64,000 bases of DNA from Nostoc sp. FACHB-110 (GCF_014697425.1 NZ_JACJRU010000003.1:310001-374000), one strand, 5' to 3'. Shown: positions 8,797 through 18,727, numbered from the stretch's first letter. A program made the numbers and translations. The notes: generated by a model not told the origin, from the letters alone.

Positions 8797-9510
8797 ATGG
8801 GAACTCGATATTCAAACATTAGTTTATGGGGAGTTTCACAAGATGAGTTACTCGCTTACTTGTCTCACATTAATTTAGATGCTTACATTTCCCCAACCAT
8901 TAATGGATATACAGTTTTATATGATATAGCTTCAACAGGTTATCCACATAACCTCCCCAAAATTATACAAACAGAATCAAATTTAAAATCTATACTGCGA
9001 AAGTATTTAAATGGTCAACAAGCTGCAATGGTTTGTTTGTCATCTCATCTATCTAGACAATTTAGTTGTTCAGTATTAGCTGTTTTTGTAATAGACAGCC
9101 TGAATCTTTGGTATCACCTTTCTTGTAATGGTCAAATGTTAGATGAGTATATAACTTGGTGCGATAAACAATGGCAACCAGGACAATCAATGGGTAAGCA
9201 GACAGAGGGTGAAACTCAAGGCGGAGACAGCATAAAACTATGTAGTGCATTTGGGAAAGAATATGCTGTGCTTGATATAGAAAAAATTCTTCGGCAGCCT
9301 GTCTCATTAAATTTTGACTCGATGAAACGCCATGAAAGCTTGGCAAAAGCTCTAGGAATTAGCCCGTGTTGGGTTGTAGGTACAAATTATCTTTGTTGTA
9401 CAGGAGAAGATGATTTTGAATCTCACTATGACAGCCATCAGGAAGATAATGATCCTACTTATGAACAAGCCCTCATAATGATTAAAAAAACGCTGTCTCA
9501 TAAAACTTAA
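8797..9510 (+). CDS. Hypothetical protein
   Basis: 237 residues from the ATG at 8797; a TTG nine bases upstream is in frame but less likely. I do not recognise a family. Visible features: a YxxTLYDIAS-like strand region, a central segment with several Cys and Trp, an SLAKALGISPCWVVGTNYLCC motif near 180-200, and an acidic C-terminus. No signal peptide or membrane helix. The shape (short strands plus an LAKALGIS helix) resembles small cyanobacterial proteins found singly between repeats. Probably a real gene on codon use and length. Confidence 0.6.
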   Translation: MGTRYSNISLWGVSQDELLAYLSHINLDAYISPTINGYTVLYDIASTGYPHNLPKIIQTESNLKSILRKYLNGQQAAMVCLSSHLSRQFSCSVLAVFVIDSLNLWYHLSCNGQMLDEYITWCDKQWQPGQSMGKQTEGETQGGDSIKLCSAFGKEYAVLDIEKILRQPVSLNFDSMKRHESLAKALGISPCWVVGTNYLCCTGEDDFESHYDSHQEDNDPTYEQALIMIKKTLSHKT

Positions 9511-9675
9511 ATTTCACTACATCTTAGTAAAACAATCCTCTCAAATTCTTATTTCTTTGCACTCTTTGTGTCCTTTGTGATTCATTTCAAACAATAACCG
9601 CCAACACTCACGAATCATCAACTCTAGTTTTTGCACAAGTCAATATTTGCGAGCTTTTCTTTGCGTCTTTGCGCG

Positions 9676-9714
9676 GCAGTCGCTTCAAGTCGGGAAACCC
9701 GCCCAACGCGCTGC
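9676..9714. repeat. 39-bp REP-like unit, copy 1
   Basis: A 39-bp unit beginning GCAGT and ending CTGC, with CTTCAAGTCGGGAAACCCGC in its centre, is embedded in a CTTTGCG-rich sequence. The same unit, in opposite orientation and with a few changes, is at 39661-39699. The whole 9511-9787 spacer holds only such repetitive sequence. Confidence 0.75.
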
Positions 9715-9787
9715 CTTGCCTTTGCGCGAGACAAAAAAAGATTTATGCAAGAGGTCTATTCATCCGTGTGCATCGGCGGTTAAAAAT

Positions 9788-10984
9788 TTAATTAACAGTA
9801 GACTTGGCAATTACACCCAACTGCAAACCTGGCGGATAACTCCCCTCTTCTTTGACGCGCTTAATCTCAACATCGGTGAATGGAATACTTAACTTTTGTG
9901 CAACTGCACTGACAATATCCCCCCGGTCAATTACACCCGCTACAGCACCAGCAGGAGAAAGCACGGTGATGCGTGGTAACTGTTCATTGTCTAATTTGTT
10001 GATGACTTCAGCGATAGAAGTTGATTCGGTAACAGTTGGTATTTCTGTCAAGGGATGGACGATACTTTGGAGAGTGCGAGTTTCCCATTCGCTTCTTTCG
10101 ACTAAGCGTAAATCGTCAATGGCAACCATACCACGGTAACGACCGTCAGAAGCAGCAAAATAAACTTGTGGCGCAGCCGTGTCTAATAAATATGAGTCGG
10201 CGAAGGTGCGTAAAGTTTGGTCAGCATCAACTACCCGAAAGTCACGAGTCATCGCATCACTAGCGACAATTTTCAGTAAGGATTCTTGTAAGGTGGTTAC
10301 GCGGTCGTAGGAATTAGCGTTACGAATGGCAAACCAACCTATCAGCGCAATCCATAAACCGAGTACCAATTCTCTTGTAAAGAAGTCTACCGCAAATCCA
10401 GATGCGATCGCCGCATATCCTAAAATTTGTCCTGCCTTTGCTGCCCAGTGTACCGCTTGAAAGCGATCGCCTGTCACTTTCCATAGTGCTGCTTTTAACA
10501 CTTGACCACCATCTAAGGGCAAGCCAGGAATTAAGTTAAATAAGGCTACGACTAAGTTAATTCTGGCTAAGTCTCCCACCATGATACTGAGAGGATTACT
10601 ATCAGGGATAGCAATTGCTACCAGTCGCAATAAGAAAAATAGCCCAACACTTACCAAAGGCCCGGCGATCGCTACTTGAAATGCTTTACCAGGAGTTTTA
10701 GACTCTTCTTCAATGGCGGCAATTCCCCCAAATAAAAACAGGGTAATAGAATTAACTTTAATGCCTTGCGATCGCGCTGCTAAACTATGACCTAATTCGT
10801 GTAACAGTACAGAAGCAAATAGCAGTAGCGCCATGACTATTCCCGCACTCCAGGCTATAGTCGCCCCCCATTCTTGGTAAGCTACACCAAAATTCAAGGT
10901 TGCTAGCCCCAAAATTACAAACCACAACGGGTCTAAAAATAACGGGATGCCGAATAAAGTCCCAATTTTCCAATTTGTTTGCAT
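9788..10984 (-). CDS. Site-2 protease family (M50) metalloprotease with CBS domains
   Basis: 398 residues. The N-terminal half is a polytopic membrane domain with the zinc motif HELGH (about 62-66) and the second-site motif NLIPGLPLDGGQ (about 150-161), whose Asp is the third ligand. These make it an intramembrane-cleaving protease of the SpoIVFB-like branch. The C-terminal half (about 245-370) contains a pair of CBS domains (DAMTRDFRVVDADQTL..., and IVHPLTEIPTVTESTSIAEV...VLSPAGAVAGVIDRGDIV), which bind adenine nucleotides in related proteins and may gate activity. Substrate unknown. Monocistronic. Confidence 0.93.
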   Translation of the reverse strand: MQTNWKIGTLFGIPLFLDPLWFVILGLATLNFGVAYQEWGATIAWSAGIVMALLLFASVLLHELGHSLAARSQGIKVNSITLFLFGGIAAIEEESKTPGKAFQVAIAGPLVSVGLFFLLRLVAIAIPDSNPLSIMVGDLARINLVVALFNLIPGLPLDGGQVLKAALWKVTGDRFQAVHWAAKAGQILGYAAIASGFAVDFFTRELVLGLWIALIGWFAIRNANSYDRVTTLQESLLKIVASDAMTRDFRVVDADQTLRTFADSYLLDTAAPQVYFAASDGRYRGMVAIDDLRLVERSEWETRTLQSIVHPLTEIPTVTESTSIAEVINKLDNEQLPRITVLSPAGAVAGVIDRGDIVSAVAQKLSIPFTDVEIKRVKEEGSYPPGLQLGVIAKSTVN

Positions 10985-11434
10985 TACATTGTCCTAAAAC
11001 TAGATATTTTCAGCAGTTAATTCTAAATTTATGTATTTTTTGAAACTAAAAATCTCCAATTAATCGCACCCTCCAATAAGAATCACCTAATTGAAGATTG
11101 TTTTTTAATAGGCTCCTACTTCCAGAATAGACAATTAAGCCTCTGGAATGCTAATTTCTCTGGGTAGTGACAAAAATTAGAAATAATATTTAAACTTTTT
11201 TCTTCAAAGCTTTCAATTGTTGATGAGCTTCGCTTTAGGGGCAATTTTATCCAAAAAAGTAATTCTCAAATTGTCTTTCTTTCTCCAGCAAGAAGCAATT
11301 AATTAATTTATCAGTCATAAATTTTGATGTCATCTGTCTTGAGTTAACAGCAGCAACAAAAATTATACTGAACTAATATTGCCTGTCATGTTGCCGGAGA
11401 AAGAACGAGAATCAGCTTTTAGAGATGGGAAGTT
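10985..11434. other. Intergenic, no gene recognised
   Basis: AT-rich spacer between the site-2 protease start and the psaK 3' end. No open frame of note, no tandem or inverted repeat of size, and no tRNA. Confidence 0.4.
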
Positions 11435-11456
11435 ACAGAGAATTTTACTTCTCTGT
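11435..11456 (-). terminator. Stem-loop after psaK
   Basis: An 8-bp perfect stem ACAGAGAA / TTCTCTGT with a 6-nt loop, 11 nt beyond the psaK stop in the direction of transcription. There is no clear T-run on the psaK strand, so it may act as a 3' stabiliser rather than an intrinsic terminator. Confidence 0.4.
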
Positions 11457-11466
11457 CATTTCCAAT

Positions 11467-11718
11467 TTACAGGCGACCAATATTAGTCAACCCTAAAACG
11501 ATCCCGATACCGATGATATGACCAAAAGCCATAGCCGCAATAAATGTAGGAACACTTACGGGTAGGACTGGCAATTTTGCCCCTACTTGCGGTTTTTCAA
11601 TTCGGGTAGATAGCAAAAGAATGACTATGCTGCTGATGCTAATGATGATTCCGACTGTAGGAGTCCACGCAGGGGTGGCGGGAACAGTGTCAACGGCTGC
11701 CAGTAAATTTGATAACAT
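11467..11718 (-). CDS. psaK: Photosystem I reaction centre subunit PsaK
   Basis: An 83-residue protein of normal PsaK length with two transmembrane helices: TVGIIISISSIVILLLSTRI and VPTFIAAMAFGHIIGIGIVLGL. They are joined by a short stromal loop (EKPQVGAKLPVLP). PsaK is a peripheral PSI subunit that helps bind antenna chlorophyll and couple antennae to PSI. AGGAG lies about 12 nt upstream of the ATG. The gene is transcribed divergently from trpF across a ~106-bp spacer. The lumenal N-terminus has the usual short, weakly processed leader. Confidence 0.93.
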   Translation of the reverse strand: MLSNLLAAVDTVPATPAWTPTVGIIISISSIVILLLSTRIEKPQVGAKLPVLPVSVPTFIAAMAFGHIIGIGIVLGLTNIGRL

Positions 11719-11824
11719 CGAGGTTTTGTCTCCTAAATGACAAAATTCATCAAACCTCCAAAATTATAGAATTACTGAGTAAGCAACCAAAAATTATTAG
11801 CAAAAATTCGCTCTTGAAAATTAT

Positions 11825-12451
11825 ATGCGGGTCAAAATTTGCGGCGTCACTCAACCACAGCAGGCTAAAGCGATCGCTTCTTTAGGCGCAACGGCGATAG
11901 GATTTATCTGTGTACCAGGCTCGCCTCGTTATGTCACTGCATCCCAAATTCATGCAGCCGTGACAGAATTACCAGATAACATTGACAAAATTGGTGTGTT
12001 TGCCAACGCTCCCATTGAACAGATTAGCCAAGTTGTACATGATTCGGGTTTAACTGGTGTGCAGTTACACGGAGACGAATCTACTGATTTTTGTCACCAA
12101 TTACGCCAACAAATACCTCATGTTGAAATTCTCAAAGCTCTAAGAATCCGCAACATTGAACATTTGACCCAAGCATCTACTTACAGCCAACACGTAGATA
12201 CTTTGTTGCTAGATGCCTATCACCCCCAGCAGTTAGGCGGCACAGGTCAAACTTTAGATTGGAAAATGTTAGAACAATTTCACCCCAGTCGTCCGTGGTT
12301 TTTAGCTGGAGGCTTAACACCAGACAACATTCTCCAAGCTTTAAGCCAAGTCAACCCTGGCGGCATAGATTTATCTAGTGGCGTAGAAATTAAACCCGGA
12401 GATAAGGATTTAAATAAAGTAGCACTACTATTTGACAGGTTGAAAGCCTAA
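11825..12451 (+). CDS. trpF: Phosphoribosylanthranilate isomerase
   Basis: A 208-residue TIM barrel starting MRVKICGVT; the KICG motif carries the catalytic Cys. Later segments are [23 protein letters not shown] (phosphate-binding and catalytic Asp region) and [10 protein letters not shown] with GIDLSSGVE. Length and all motifs fit TrpF, which performs the Amadori rearrangement of N-(5-phosphoribosyl)anthranilate in tryptophan synthesis. It is not in a trp operon here, which is usual for cyanobacteria. Heptad repeats separate it from convergent folE. Confidence 0.96.
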   Translation: MRVKICGVTQPQQAKAIASLGATAIGFICVPGSPRYVTASQIHAAVTELPDNIDKIGVFANAPIEQISQVVHDSGLTGVQLHGDESTDFCHQLRQQIPHVEILKALRIRNIEHLTQASTYSQHVDTLLLDAYHPQQLGGTGQTLDWKMLEQFHPSRPWFLAGGLTPDNILQALSQVNPGGIDLSSGVEIKPGDKDLNKVALLFDRLKA

Positions 12452-12460
12452 AGGAGAAGC

Positions 12461-12511
12461 ATGAAGTATGAGATTTAATTTTTCATACTTCACACTTCAT
12501 ACCTCACACTT
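12461..12511. repeat. STRR heptads in inverted arrangement
   Basis: ATGAAGTATGAG followed by TTCATACTTCACACTTCATAC-type heptads, so the two halves can fold back on each other. The run ends against the folE stop codon at 12512 and may terminate both converging genes. Confidence 0.75.
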
Positions 12512-13219
12512 CTAAAAGAATGACGGTTGGTGGCGAATCAAGTTCAAGAATTCTTCGCGGGTTTTTTGTTCATCTTGGAAGACACCTAGCATAGCACTGG
12601 TGACAGTCCAAGAACCAGGTTTTTGCACACCACGCATCACCATGCACATATGAGTCGCTTCCATCACGACTGCCACACCTTGAGGTTCTAAAATTGTCTG
12701 AATTGCTTCGGCGATTTGGCGAGTCAGTCTTTCTTGCACTTGCATTCTGCGAGAATACATTTCCACAATCCGGGCTAACTTGCTTAAGCCCACAACTTTT
12801 TGGTTAGGAATGTAAGCAACGTGCGCTCTACCCATAAAAGGCAGCATGTGGTGTTCGCAGAGGCTAAAAAAGGTAATATCTCGAACTAATACCATCTCGT
12901 TATGACCTTCATCGAAAATGGCGCCATTGAGCAGTTCTTCTAAGGATTGGTTGTAGCCACTGGTAAGAAACCGCATAGCTTCAGCAACGCGCTTAGGAGT
13001 TTTTAATAGTCCTTCGCGGTCTGGGTCTTCGCCTACGCCCACTATTATGGTTCTAACGGCATCCATCATTTGCTCCAGATGTTCCTCAGAAGGCGGTTGC
13101 AAATTAGGTTGTCGTCCGTCGTGGGTGTTGCGATCGGGTCTGGTATTAATGGCATCTGCCAAGTCCTGAATCAGAGGAGATTGAGAACGATTGGAACCGT
13201 TAGAACTAGCAATAGTCAT
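12512..13219 (-). CDS. folE: GTP cyclohydrolase I
   Basis: 235 residues. The C-terminal ~180 residues are a complete FolE domain: [20 protein letters not shown], the zinc motif [40 protein letters not shown] and [23 protein letters not shown]. It converts GTP to 7,8-dihydroneopterin triphosphate, the first step of folate and tetrahydropterin synthesis. The ~45-residue N-terminal extension is polar and probably disordered. An SDR gene lies upstream on the same strand, 74 nt away. Confidence 0.96.
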   Translation of the reverse strand: MTIASSNGSNRSQSPLIQDLADAINTRPDRNTHDGRQPNLQPPSEEHLEQMMDAVRTIIVGVGEDPDREGLLKTPKRVAEAMRFLTSGYNQSLEELLNGAIFDEGHNEMVLVRDITFFSLCEHHMLPFMGRAHVAYIPNQKVVGLSKLARIVEMYSRRMQVQERLTRQIAEAIQTILEPQGVAVVMEATHMCMVMRGVQKPGSWTVTSAMLGVFQDEQKTREEFLNLIRHQPSFF

Positions 13220-13293
13220 GATGTAACTTTGAGTAAGAATTTGGATGTTTGTTATGAGTCAATGGTTATTTGTCCATCACAAAGGACAAATGA

Positions 13294-14019
13294 CTAAAAA
13301 GTACCCGCATTAGGCATCAGAATTAATTCATCAATGACTGCTTGTGGTGGTAATAAAGCAGTGTGGAGAATTGACTGAGCCACAATTTCTGGAGTTAGCA
13401 TTTTTGAACGGTCAAAGTCGGCATTCACTGTTTCGCTATCCCAAATTTCTGTATTGACAGAACCAGGACAAATCGCACTCACGCGGATGCCGTGGGGACG
13501 TTCTTCTTGTGCTAGGGTTTGAGAAAGAGCGAGGAGTCCTGTTTTGCTGACGCAATAAGCTCCCCAGCCAGCAAAGGCTTGCTTGGCAGCGATGGAGGCG
13601 ACATTGATAATTGTGCCTGTGCTGCGATCGCGCATTCCCGGTAAAATCCCTTTAATGCACGCAAATACACTGGTGAGGTTGAGGTTGATGACTTTCTGCC
13701 AGTCTTCCAAACTGGTTTCGCTAATAGTACCTGTGTAGCCTATGCCAGCATTGTTGACCAAAATATCTATGTTGCCAAAATCTTGGGCGATCGCTTGGAT
13801 TTTTGCTTCTACTTGCGATAAGTTCGCTAAATCTAGCGCATAAGCTTTGGCTTCTACTCCTGTTTGCTTGGCTGCTGTTGCTACCGCCTCTAATTTATCT
13901 AAAGAACGGCTGACTAAAGCAACGTCTATTCCTGCTTTGGCAAATGCTAAAGCAGTTGCTTTGCCAATCCCACTACTTGCCCCAGTAATTAAGGCACGTC
14001 GTTTCTGCTCAATACTCAT
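13294..14019 (-). CDS. Short-chain dehydrogenase/reductase (FabG-like)
   Basis: A 241-residue classical SDR. The cofactor motif GASSGIGKA lies at residues 13-21, NNAG near 89, the catalytic Ser in NVASIAAKQAF, and YCVSK supplies the catalytic Tyr-x-x-x-Lys. The AYALDL stretch after the second strand and the basic residues early in the fold fit NADP(H) use. It resembles 3-ketoacyl reductases but lies next to, not within, a fatty acid operon, so the substrate is uncertain. It is followed on the same strand by folE. Confidence 0.9.
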   Translation of the reverse strand: MSIEQKRRALITGASSGIGKATALAFAKAGIDVALVSRSLDKLEAVATAAKQTGVEAKAYALDLANLSQVEAKIQAIAQDFGNIDILVNNAGIGYTGTISETSLEDWQKVINLNLTSVFACIKGILPGMRDRSTGTIINVASIAAKQAFAGWGAYCVSKTGLLALSQTLAQEERPHGIRVSAICPGSVNTEIWDSETVNADFDRSKMLTPEIVAQSILHTALLPPQAVIDELILMPNAGTF

Positions 14020-14367
14020 GCTGTCTCCAATTTTTTTGGCAGTTCCGCAAGCCTTTGGCCACCCAATTATTCAAGTCTTTCGGATTAGATAGATTAAACT
14101 AACCTTAAATTCCGATAATTTTTTTTGACAATTGCTATAGTAATTGTCAACGTGGGTATTTCTTCCCATCCGTTGTTTCCCAGTTATCTGCTGGAAATTT
14201 GGGTTGTCTACTCGCAGTGAGCTACACAATACTACACAAATCTCTCATTTAATAGAGTCGATTCATAATATATACAAATGCCTGCGGTTGAGAAGATTGT
14301 TAAAAATCTTTACGAACCACAGGCAATTATAACACTGCTATTGAAACTTTGAATGAGCTTTAAATTG
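14020..14367. other. Intergenic, no gene recognised
   Basis: AT-rich 348-bp spacer between accA and the SDR gene. The segments TATACAAATGCCTGCGG and CCACAGGCAATTATAAC (around 14270-14335) are weakly complementary and could form a stem-loop. No coding frame looks real. Confidence 0.35.
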
Positions 14368-15348
14368 CTAGTGACCAATTTCGGTAAAAACGCCGATTTT
14401 GCGGAATTTTTCGTAACGTAGTTGTCGTCTTTCTTGTGATGTTAACTGTTTGAGTTCGTCTAAGTTTTCTAAAAGTGCTTGTTTGAGTGTGGTTGCGGCT
14501 TCTAGAGGATCAGAATGCGCCCCACCAACTGGTTCAGACAAAATTTGGTCAATAATTCCCAGGTTTTTTAAGTCGTGGGAGGTAATTTTTAAAGCCACAG
14601 CAGCTTGCGGAGCTTTACTAGCATCTTTCCACAAGATAGCTGCACAGGCTTCAGGTGTGGCAACGGTATAGACAGAGTGTTCAAACATCAGCAGCCTATC
14701 GCCAACGCCCACGCCGAGCGCCCCACCAGAACCACCTTCACCAATCACTGTGCAAATAATTGGCACATCCAGAGAAAACATTTCTCGTAAATTATAAGCG
14801 ATCGCTTCCCCTGCGCCTTGTCTTTCGGCAACCACAGTGGGCAAAGCCCCTGGCGTATCAATAAAAGACAAAACTGGCATCCTAAACTTATTGGCGTGTT
14901 CCATCAAGCGCATAGCTTTGCGGTAGCCGCCAGGGGTAGCCATACCAAAATTGCGCGCAATATTATCTTTGGTGTCGCGGCCTTTTTGATGACCCAACAT
15001 GACTACAGGTTGTCCACCCAAACGAGCCACACCACCAATTAAAGCAGGATCATCACCACCACAGCGATCGCCATGTAACTCCATCCATTCATCGGTAATC
15101 GCTTGAATGTAATCAAGAGTACTTGGTCGTCGAGGATGACGAGCAACTTGCAGTCGTTGTGCTGGGGATAGGGTGCTAAAAATCTCCTCACGCAGTTTTG
15201 TGGCGCGTGCTTCTAGTTTGCGAATTTCACCAGATACATCAACACCATTTTCATCTGCAAGTTGCCGAATCTGCTCAATTCTGTTTGAGAGTTCTGCTAA
15301 CGGCTTTTCAAAATCCAACAGTAGTGGTTTACGCTCGGTAGTAGCCAT
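14368..15348 (-). CDS. accA: Acetyl-CoA carboxylase carboxyltransferase subunit alpha
   Basis: 326 residues, the normal AccA length. Recognisable segments: [18 protein letters not shown] at the N-terminus, [53 protein letters not shown] and [19 protein letters not shown] (oxyanion-forming crotonase-like core). It forms the carboxyltransferase with AccD and makes malonyl-CoA for fatty acid synthesis. It lies directly downstream of the acyl-ACP reductase and ADO genes on the same strand, linking supply of fatty acyl chains to alkane formation. Confidence 0.97.
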   Translation of the reverse strand: MATTERKPLLLDFEKPLAELSNRIEQIRQLADENGVDVSGEIRKLEARATKLREEIFSTLSPAQRLQVARHPRRPSTLDYIQAITDEWMELHGDRCGGDDPALIGGVARLGGQPVVMLGHQKGRDTKDNIARNFGMATPGGYRKAMRLMEHANKFRMPVLSFIDTPGALPTVVAERQGAGEAIAYNLREMFSLDVPIICTVIGEGGSGGALGVGVGDRLLMFEHSVYTVATPEACAAILWKDASKAPQAAVALKITSHDLKNLGIIDQILSEPVGGAHSDPLEAATTLKQALLENLDELKQLTSQERRQLRYEKFRKIGVFTEIGH

Positions 15349-15383
15349 ATAAACTAGGGATTGGGGAGTGGATATTTAGGAAG

Positions 15384-15446
15384 TCAAAAGGCAAAAGGCA
15401 AAAGGCAAAAGTAAAAAGATTCTTTTACCTTTTTACTTTTTACTTT
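15384..15446. repeat. STRR heptads (AAAGGCA) and inverted partner
   Basis: Several tandem AAAAGGC units followed by an inverted T-rich counterpart (TTTTTACTTTTTACTTTG) fill the spacer between the acyl-ACP reductase stop and accA. The run can fold back, so it may attenuate read-through into accA. Confidence 0.65.
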
Positions 15447-15447
15447 G

Positions 15448-16467
15448 TTAAAGCAGCAGTGGTCTAAAGCCGTGTTTCACCGATGCTTGACCAATCTGCT
15501 CCATTTTGTCTACGGTAATCTGATTGCGCCCCCAAGAAAAGTTCGTATGTAACTTCTCAAATTCCAATAGCATAGCTTCGGCAAAACAAGCAAATAGCTG
15601 GCGTTCTGGCACTTCCATATTGACGATTTGCATAATTTTCCAGTCAATATCTAAAGAATGTTCAACAATGCCACCGTTGAGTATATGAACGTCAGGATGC
15701 TGAATTTTCGTGGCTAGATTTTTAGGATAGCCGCCATCAATTAGTAGGCAAGGTTGTTTCAACACAGTGGGGTCAATTTCTACACCTTTGGGCATACTCG
15801 CTACCCAAACTACAATATCAGCTTCGGGTAAAGCTTCATCCAAAGCCATGATTTTTCCCCGCCCCAGTTCGTCTTGTAAATTCTTGAGGCGTTCTTGGTT
15901 ACGGGCAATCAGTAAAATTTCTTTGACATCAGTTTTGGCATCTAGCCAGCGTGTCACTGCACTACCAATATCCCCAGTTGCGCCACAGATAGCGACTGTT
16001 GCTTTCGACAGTTCAATTCCTACTTGTTTTGCAGCTGCTTCGACCTGCCGACAGATAATATAAGCTGTGTGTGTGTTGCCTGTAGTGAAGCGTTCAAATT
16101 CTAATGTGACGTTGCGGACTTGGCCAAATTGTTCTAAATTAAAGTTCTCAAAAATGATGGATGAAAAACCGCCTAAAGCTGTGATGTCAATATCATGCTT
16201 TTGTGCGTGAGCCATTGCATTTAAAATTTTGCGTGTAGCTGCTTTAATCCTACGATTAGCCAGCATTTCCGGCAGAAAGCAAGACTCTACATACTTGCCT
16301 TCTATGGTTTCTCCAGTCAGACTGGTAACTTTAATATGATCAACAATCTGCGGCGGGGCGCTGCACCAAAAATCTAGCCCTTGGTCGGCATATTCTGGGT
16401 ATCCCAATTGTTGAGCTACCGCTTGAGCGTGTTCTAAACTAGTCAGATGTCCAATTAGACCAAACAT
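15448..16467 (-). CDS. aar: Long-chain acyl-[acyl-carrier-protein] reductase
   Basis: A 339-residue AAR, starting [14 protein letters not shown] as in the family. It reduces acyl-ACP to fatty aldehyde with NADPH, the first step of cyanobacterial alkane synthesis. The cofactor motif is [13 protein letters not shown] (about residues 160-172), and a conserved Cys near the C-terminus ([10 protein letters not shown]) is the likely acyl acceptor. The frame continues 44 codons upstream to 16599, but that part (…[13 protein letters not shown]…) is translated heptad repeat, so I place the start at 16467. ADO lies directly upstream on the same strand. Confidence 0.95.
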   Translation of the reverse strand: MFGLIGHLTSLEHAQAVAQQLGYPEYADQGLDFWCSAPPQIVDHIKVTSLTGETIEGKYVESCFLPEMLANRRIKAATRKILNAMAHAQKHDIDITALGGFSSIIFENFNLEQFGQVRNVTLEFERFTTGNTHTAYIICRQVEAAAKQVGIELSKATVAICGATGDIGSAVTRWLDAKTDVKEILLIARNQERLKNLQDELGRGKIMALDEALPEADIVVWVASMPKGVEIDPTVLKQPCLLIDGGYPKNLATKIQHPDVHILNGGIVEHSLDIDWKIMQIVNMEVPERQLFACFAEAMLLEFEKLHTNFSWGRNQITVDKMEQIGQASVKHGFRPLLL

Positions 16468-16555
16468 TATTGATTTATTAGGCGTGTGCTGCGTCGAAAG
16501 CGTGGAACTGAGTAGGTAAGTGACTATACTTAACCTTAAAAATACAATAAAGCGT

Positions 16556-16616
16556 GATGTGTGAAGTATGAAGTGTGAAGTATGAAGTCTAAATTTCACA
16601 CTTCATTCTTCATACT
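16556..16616. repeat. STRR heptads between ado and aar
   Basis: Tandem TGAAGTG/TGAAGTA units then inverted TTCACACTTCAT units, abutting the ADO stop codon. Read on the minus strand in the aar frame they create a spurious N-terminal extension of the reductase. Confidence 0.85.
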
Positions 16617-16618
16617 TT

Positions 16619-17314
16619 TTAAGCAGCGGTGAGTCCGTAAGCTGACAAACGCATGATGTCTCTGGTTGTGAAGCCTATATTACTCAACGCTTCACCGTAT
16701 TGAATCATGAAGTCTTCGACTAAAGCGTCTTTTTCCATTCCCAAAATCAGGGCATCGTCCGCTACTTGGTTGAGCATTTTCCAAACTATGGGTAGGTTTT
16801 GACGATTTGCTTCTTCAAGTTCAGCCTTTGATGCTTCAAAGTTTTCTTTGAGCCAAACTTCACCAAAATTTAAGTGACTGTATTCGTCTTTTACTACTCC
16901 CTCAGTAATTTTACGAGCGAAATCATCGGCAACGGGAATGTAAATGTTGTATGCGGCGATCGCAAAACATTCAATAATCAAAGATTGAATCAATAAGCAA
17001 GTAACAACTTTACCTGCGGCTGCTGCTATTTTAAAATTGTCGTGCAGAGGTGCAAAAAACTCCTTGGCAAATTGCAAATCTGGTGTGACGCTTAAGTTAC
17101 GACCACAGGCTTCAAACCCTTTTTTGTGGCGGCTTTCCATTTTCGACAAACGAATCAAATCATCATGATTATCAGGCAGCAGTTGGGCTAGTTTGGTGTA
17201 ATTATCGAATGCTTCTTGTTCCCCTTCAATCACGATCGCATTAATTCGACTATAGGCATCTTTGTATGTTTCACTTTGGAAGTCAATTCCTAATTCGGCT
17301 GCCACCTGCTGCAT
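16619..17314 (-). CDS. ado: Aldehyde oxygenase (deformylating), ADO
   Basis: A 231-residue ferritin-like di-iron protein. Iron ligands appear in [22 protein letters not shown], the central [21 protein letters not shown] and [16 protein letters not shown] (E-x-x-H). It converts fatty aldehydes from AAR into alkanes plus formate. Size, start ([12 protein letters not shown]) and the neighbouring aar and accA genes all match the conserved cyanobacterial locus. Cytoplasmic, probably membrane-surface associated. Confidence 0.97.
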   Translation of the reverse strand: MQQVAAELGIDFQSETYKDAYSRINAIVIEGEQEAFDNYTKLAQLLPDNHDDLIRLSKMESRHKKGFEACGRNLSVTPDLQFAKEFFAPLHDNFKIAAAAGKVVTCLLIQSLIIECFAIAAYNIYIPVADDFARKITEGVVKDEYSHLNFGEVWLKENFEASKAELEEANRQNLPIVWKMLNQVADDALILGMEKDALVEDFMIQYGEALSNIGFTTRDIMRLSAYGLTAA

Positions 17315-17589
17315 GGTAAGTTCACTCCTGTAAAATGAATTATTTGATACAGACGTTTAATTTGCCCTCAGAATTGGGCATAATCTTCACTGTTGTTTAA
17401 TTTAACTTAACAAGTCACTATGTAATAGATTAGCTTTTGCTGGGGGCGATGCTCTAGTTCTAAAGAAACAAATGTAAAATGCTAATTCATTTGTCATTTG
17501 TCAATAGTCATTTGTCAATGGTTAAGTGTCATTTTCTCCCTCACCCTTAAAATTCTGCCCCTAGCTACTGCTATTTATTACTTATACTT

Positions 17590-18414
17590 ATGGTTAAACC
17601 TAATTGGAATCAAACTTCTGGCGATATTGCTAGCTTGGCAGTGCTGCTGCTGGGAGCATTAATTGTATTAGCACCACTTTTGATTGTTTTTCTCACATCT
17701 TTTGCACCTTCTGGCGCAACACTAGAATTATGTCCGAAAAGTTGGTCTTTCAGTAATTACCATGATGCGTGGCAACAAGGGAAGTTCCTCTTGGCATTTG
17801 CTAATTCTACGTTAGTTGCGATCGCAGTGACGGCATTTCAGTTAATTACTTCTGCACTAGCTGGTTACGCGCTGGCTCGGTTGAAATTTCGCGGTAGACA
17901 AGCTCTACTATTAGTTGTCTTAGCCACTTTGGTGATACCTTTTCAGTTATTAGTTATCCCTATATTCTTAGTGTTGAAGTGGGGCAACTTAATCAATACC
18001 TACGGCGCATTGATTTTACCAACGGCTGTTAACGGCTTTGGCATATTCCTATTACGGCAATATTTTCAAACTATTCCTGTAGAACTAGAAGAAGCAGCAA
18101 CGATTGACGGCGCAAACAGGTTACAAATTTTATGGCGTGTATTACTACCCCTAGCCCGTCCTGCTTTAGTGACGCTGTTTTTGTTTACCTTTATTGGCGA
18201 ATGGAACGATTTATTTAAGCCTTTAGTATTTACCACACGCCCCGAATTAAGAACCGTACAGTTAGCATTAGCAGAGTTTCAAGAACAATTTACCAACAAC
18301 TGGCCTTTAATGATGGCAGCAGTGACTATTGCAACTGTGCCAGTCATGATCCTGTTTTTGATTGGGCAACGCCAGTTCATTCGTGGTATTGCCACTACAG
18401 GAATGAAGAATTAG
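17590..18414 (+). CDS. Carbohydrate ABC transporter permease (MalG type)
   Basis: A 274-residue inner-membrane permease with six predicted transmembrane helices. It has the EAA loop EEAATIDGANRLQILWRVLLPLARPAL (about 178-204) that contacts the ATPase. The family is CUT1 sugar uptake, MalG/UgpE side. No solute-binding protein, second permease or ATPase is adjacent, so it must work with subunits encoded elsewhere; such scattering is common in Nostocales. The substrate cannot be inferred. A 97-bp MITE begins immediately after its stop codon. Confidence 0.9.
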   Translation: MVKPNWNQTSGDIASLAVLLLGALIVLAPLLIVFLTSFAPSGATLELCPKSWSFSNYHDAWQQGKFLLAFANSTLVAIAVTAFQLITSALAGYALARLKFRGRQALLLVVLATLVIPFQLLVIPIFLVLKWGNLINTYGALILPTAVNGFGIFLLRQYFQTIPVELEEAATIDGANRLQILWRVLLPLARPALVTLFLFTFIGEWNDLFKPLVFTTRPELRTVQLALAEFQEQFTNNWPLMMAAVTIATVPVMILFLIGQRQFIRGIATTGMKN

Positions 18415-18511
18415 CTAGTACAGGCCGGCGTAAATAAACAGACTATAAGAAATTGCTAAAAGGCTTGTAGTATCCTTATTCGTTCTTTTTACTTTTGCCT
18501 TGCTGTACTAG
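18415..18511. mobile_element. CTAGTACA-family MITE, short copy
   Basis: A 97-bp element with perfect 8-bp terminal inverted repeats CTAGTACA / TGTACTAG. It contains GGCGTAAATAA, GAAATTGCTAAAAGGCTTGT and TTTTACTTTTGCCTTG. A longer relative in opposite orientation is at 39865-40055. It starts at the base following the stop codon of the ABC permease gene. Confidence 0.8.
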
Positions 18512-18727
18512 GGCTTGCTGAAAAAGTTCTTGGCTGGGGATAGGTCACAGTATCATACCCTAGTTCCTACTCCCTACTCCCCATTCCCTACCAAAAATAA
18601 ATGCCTCCCAGTCGTGGAGGCAAAGCGTAAAGCATCCTAAATATTTCTGGTAGAACAATAACATGGGTTGACTGAGATTCAAAGAGGGCGATCGCCCTTC
18701 ATCCCATTTCGCATTTTATCCGCCACG
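18512..18727. other. Intergenic with small stem-loop
   Basis: Holds heptad-like CCCTACTCCCCATTCCC runs and a 7-bp stem TGCCTCC / GGAGGCA (18602-18622) that could end transcription of the dienelactone hydrolase gene. No gene seen. Confidence 0.4.
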
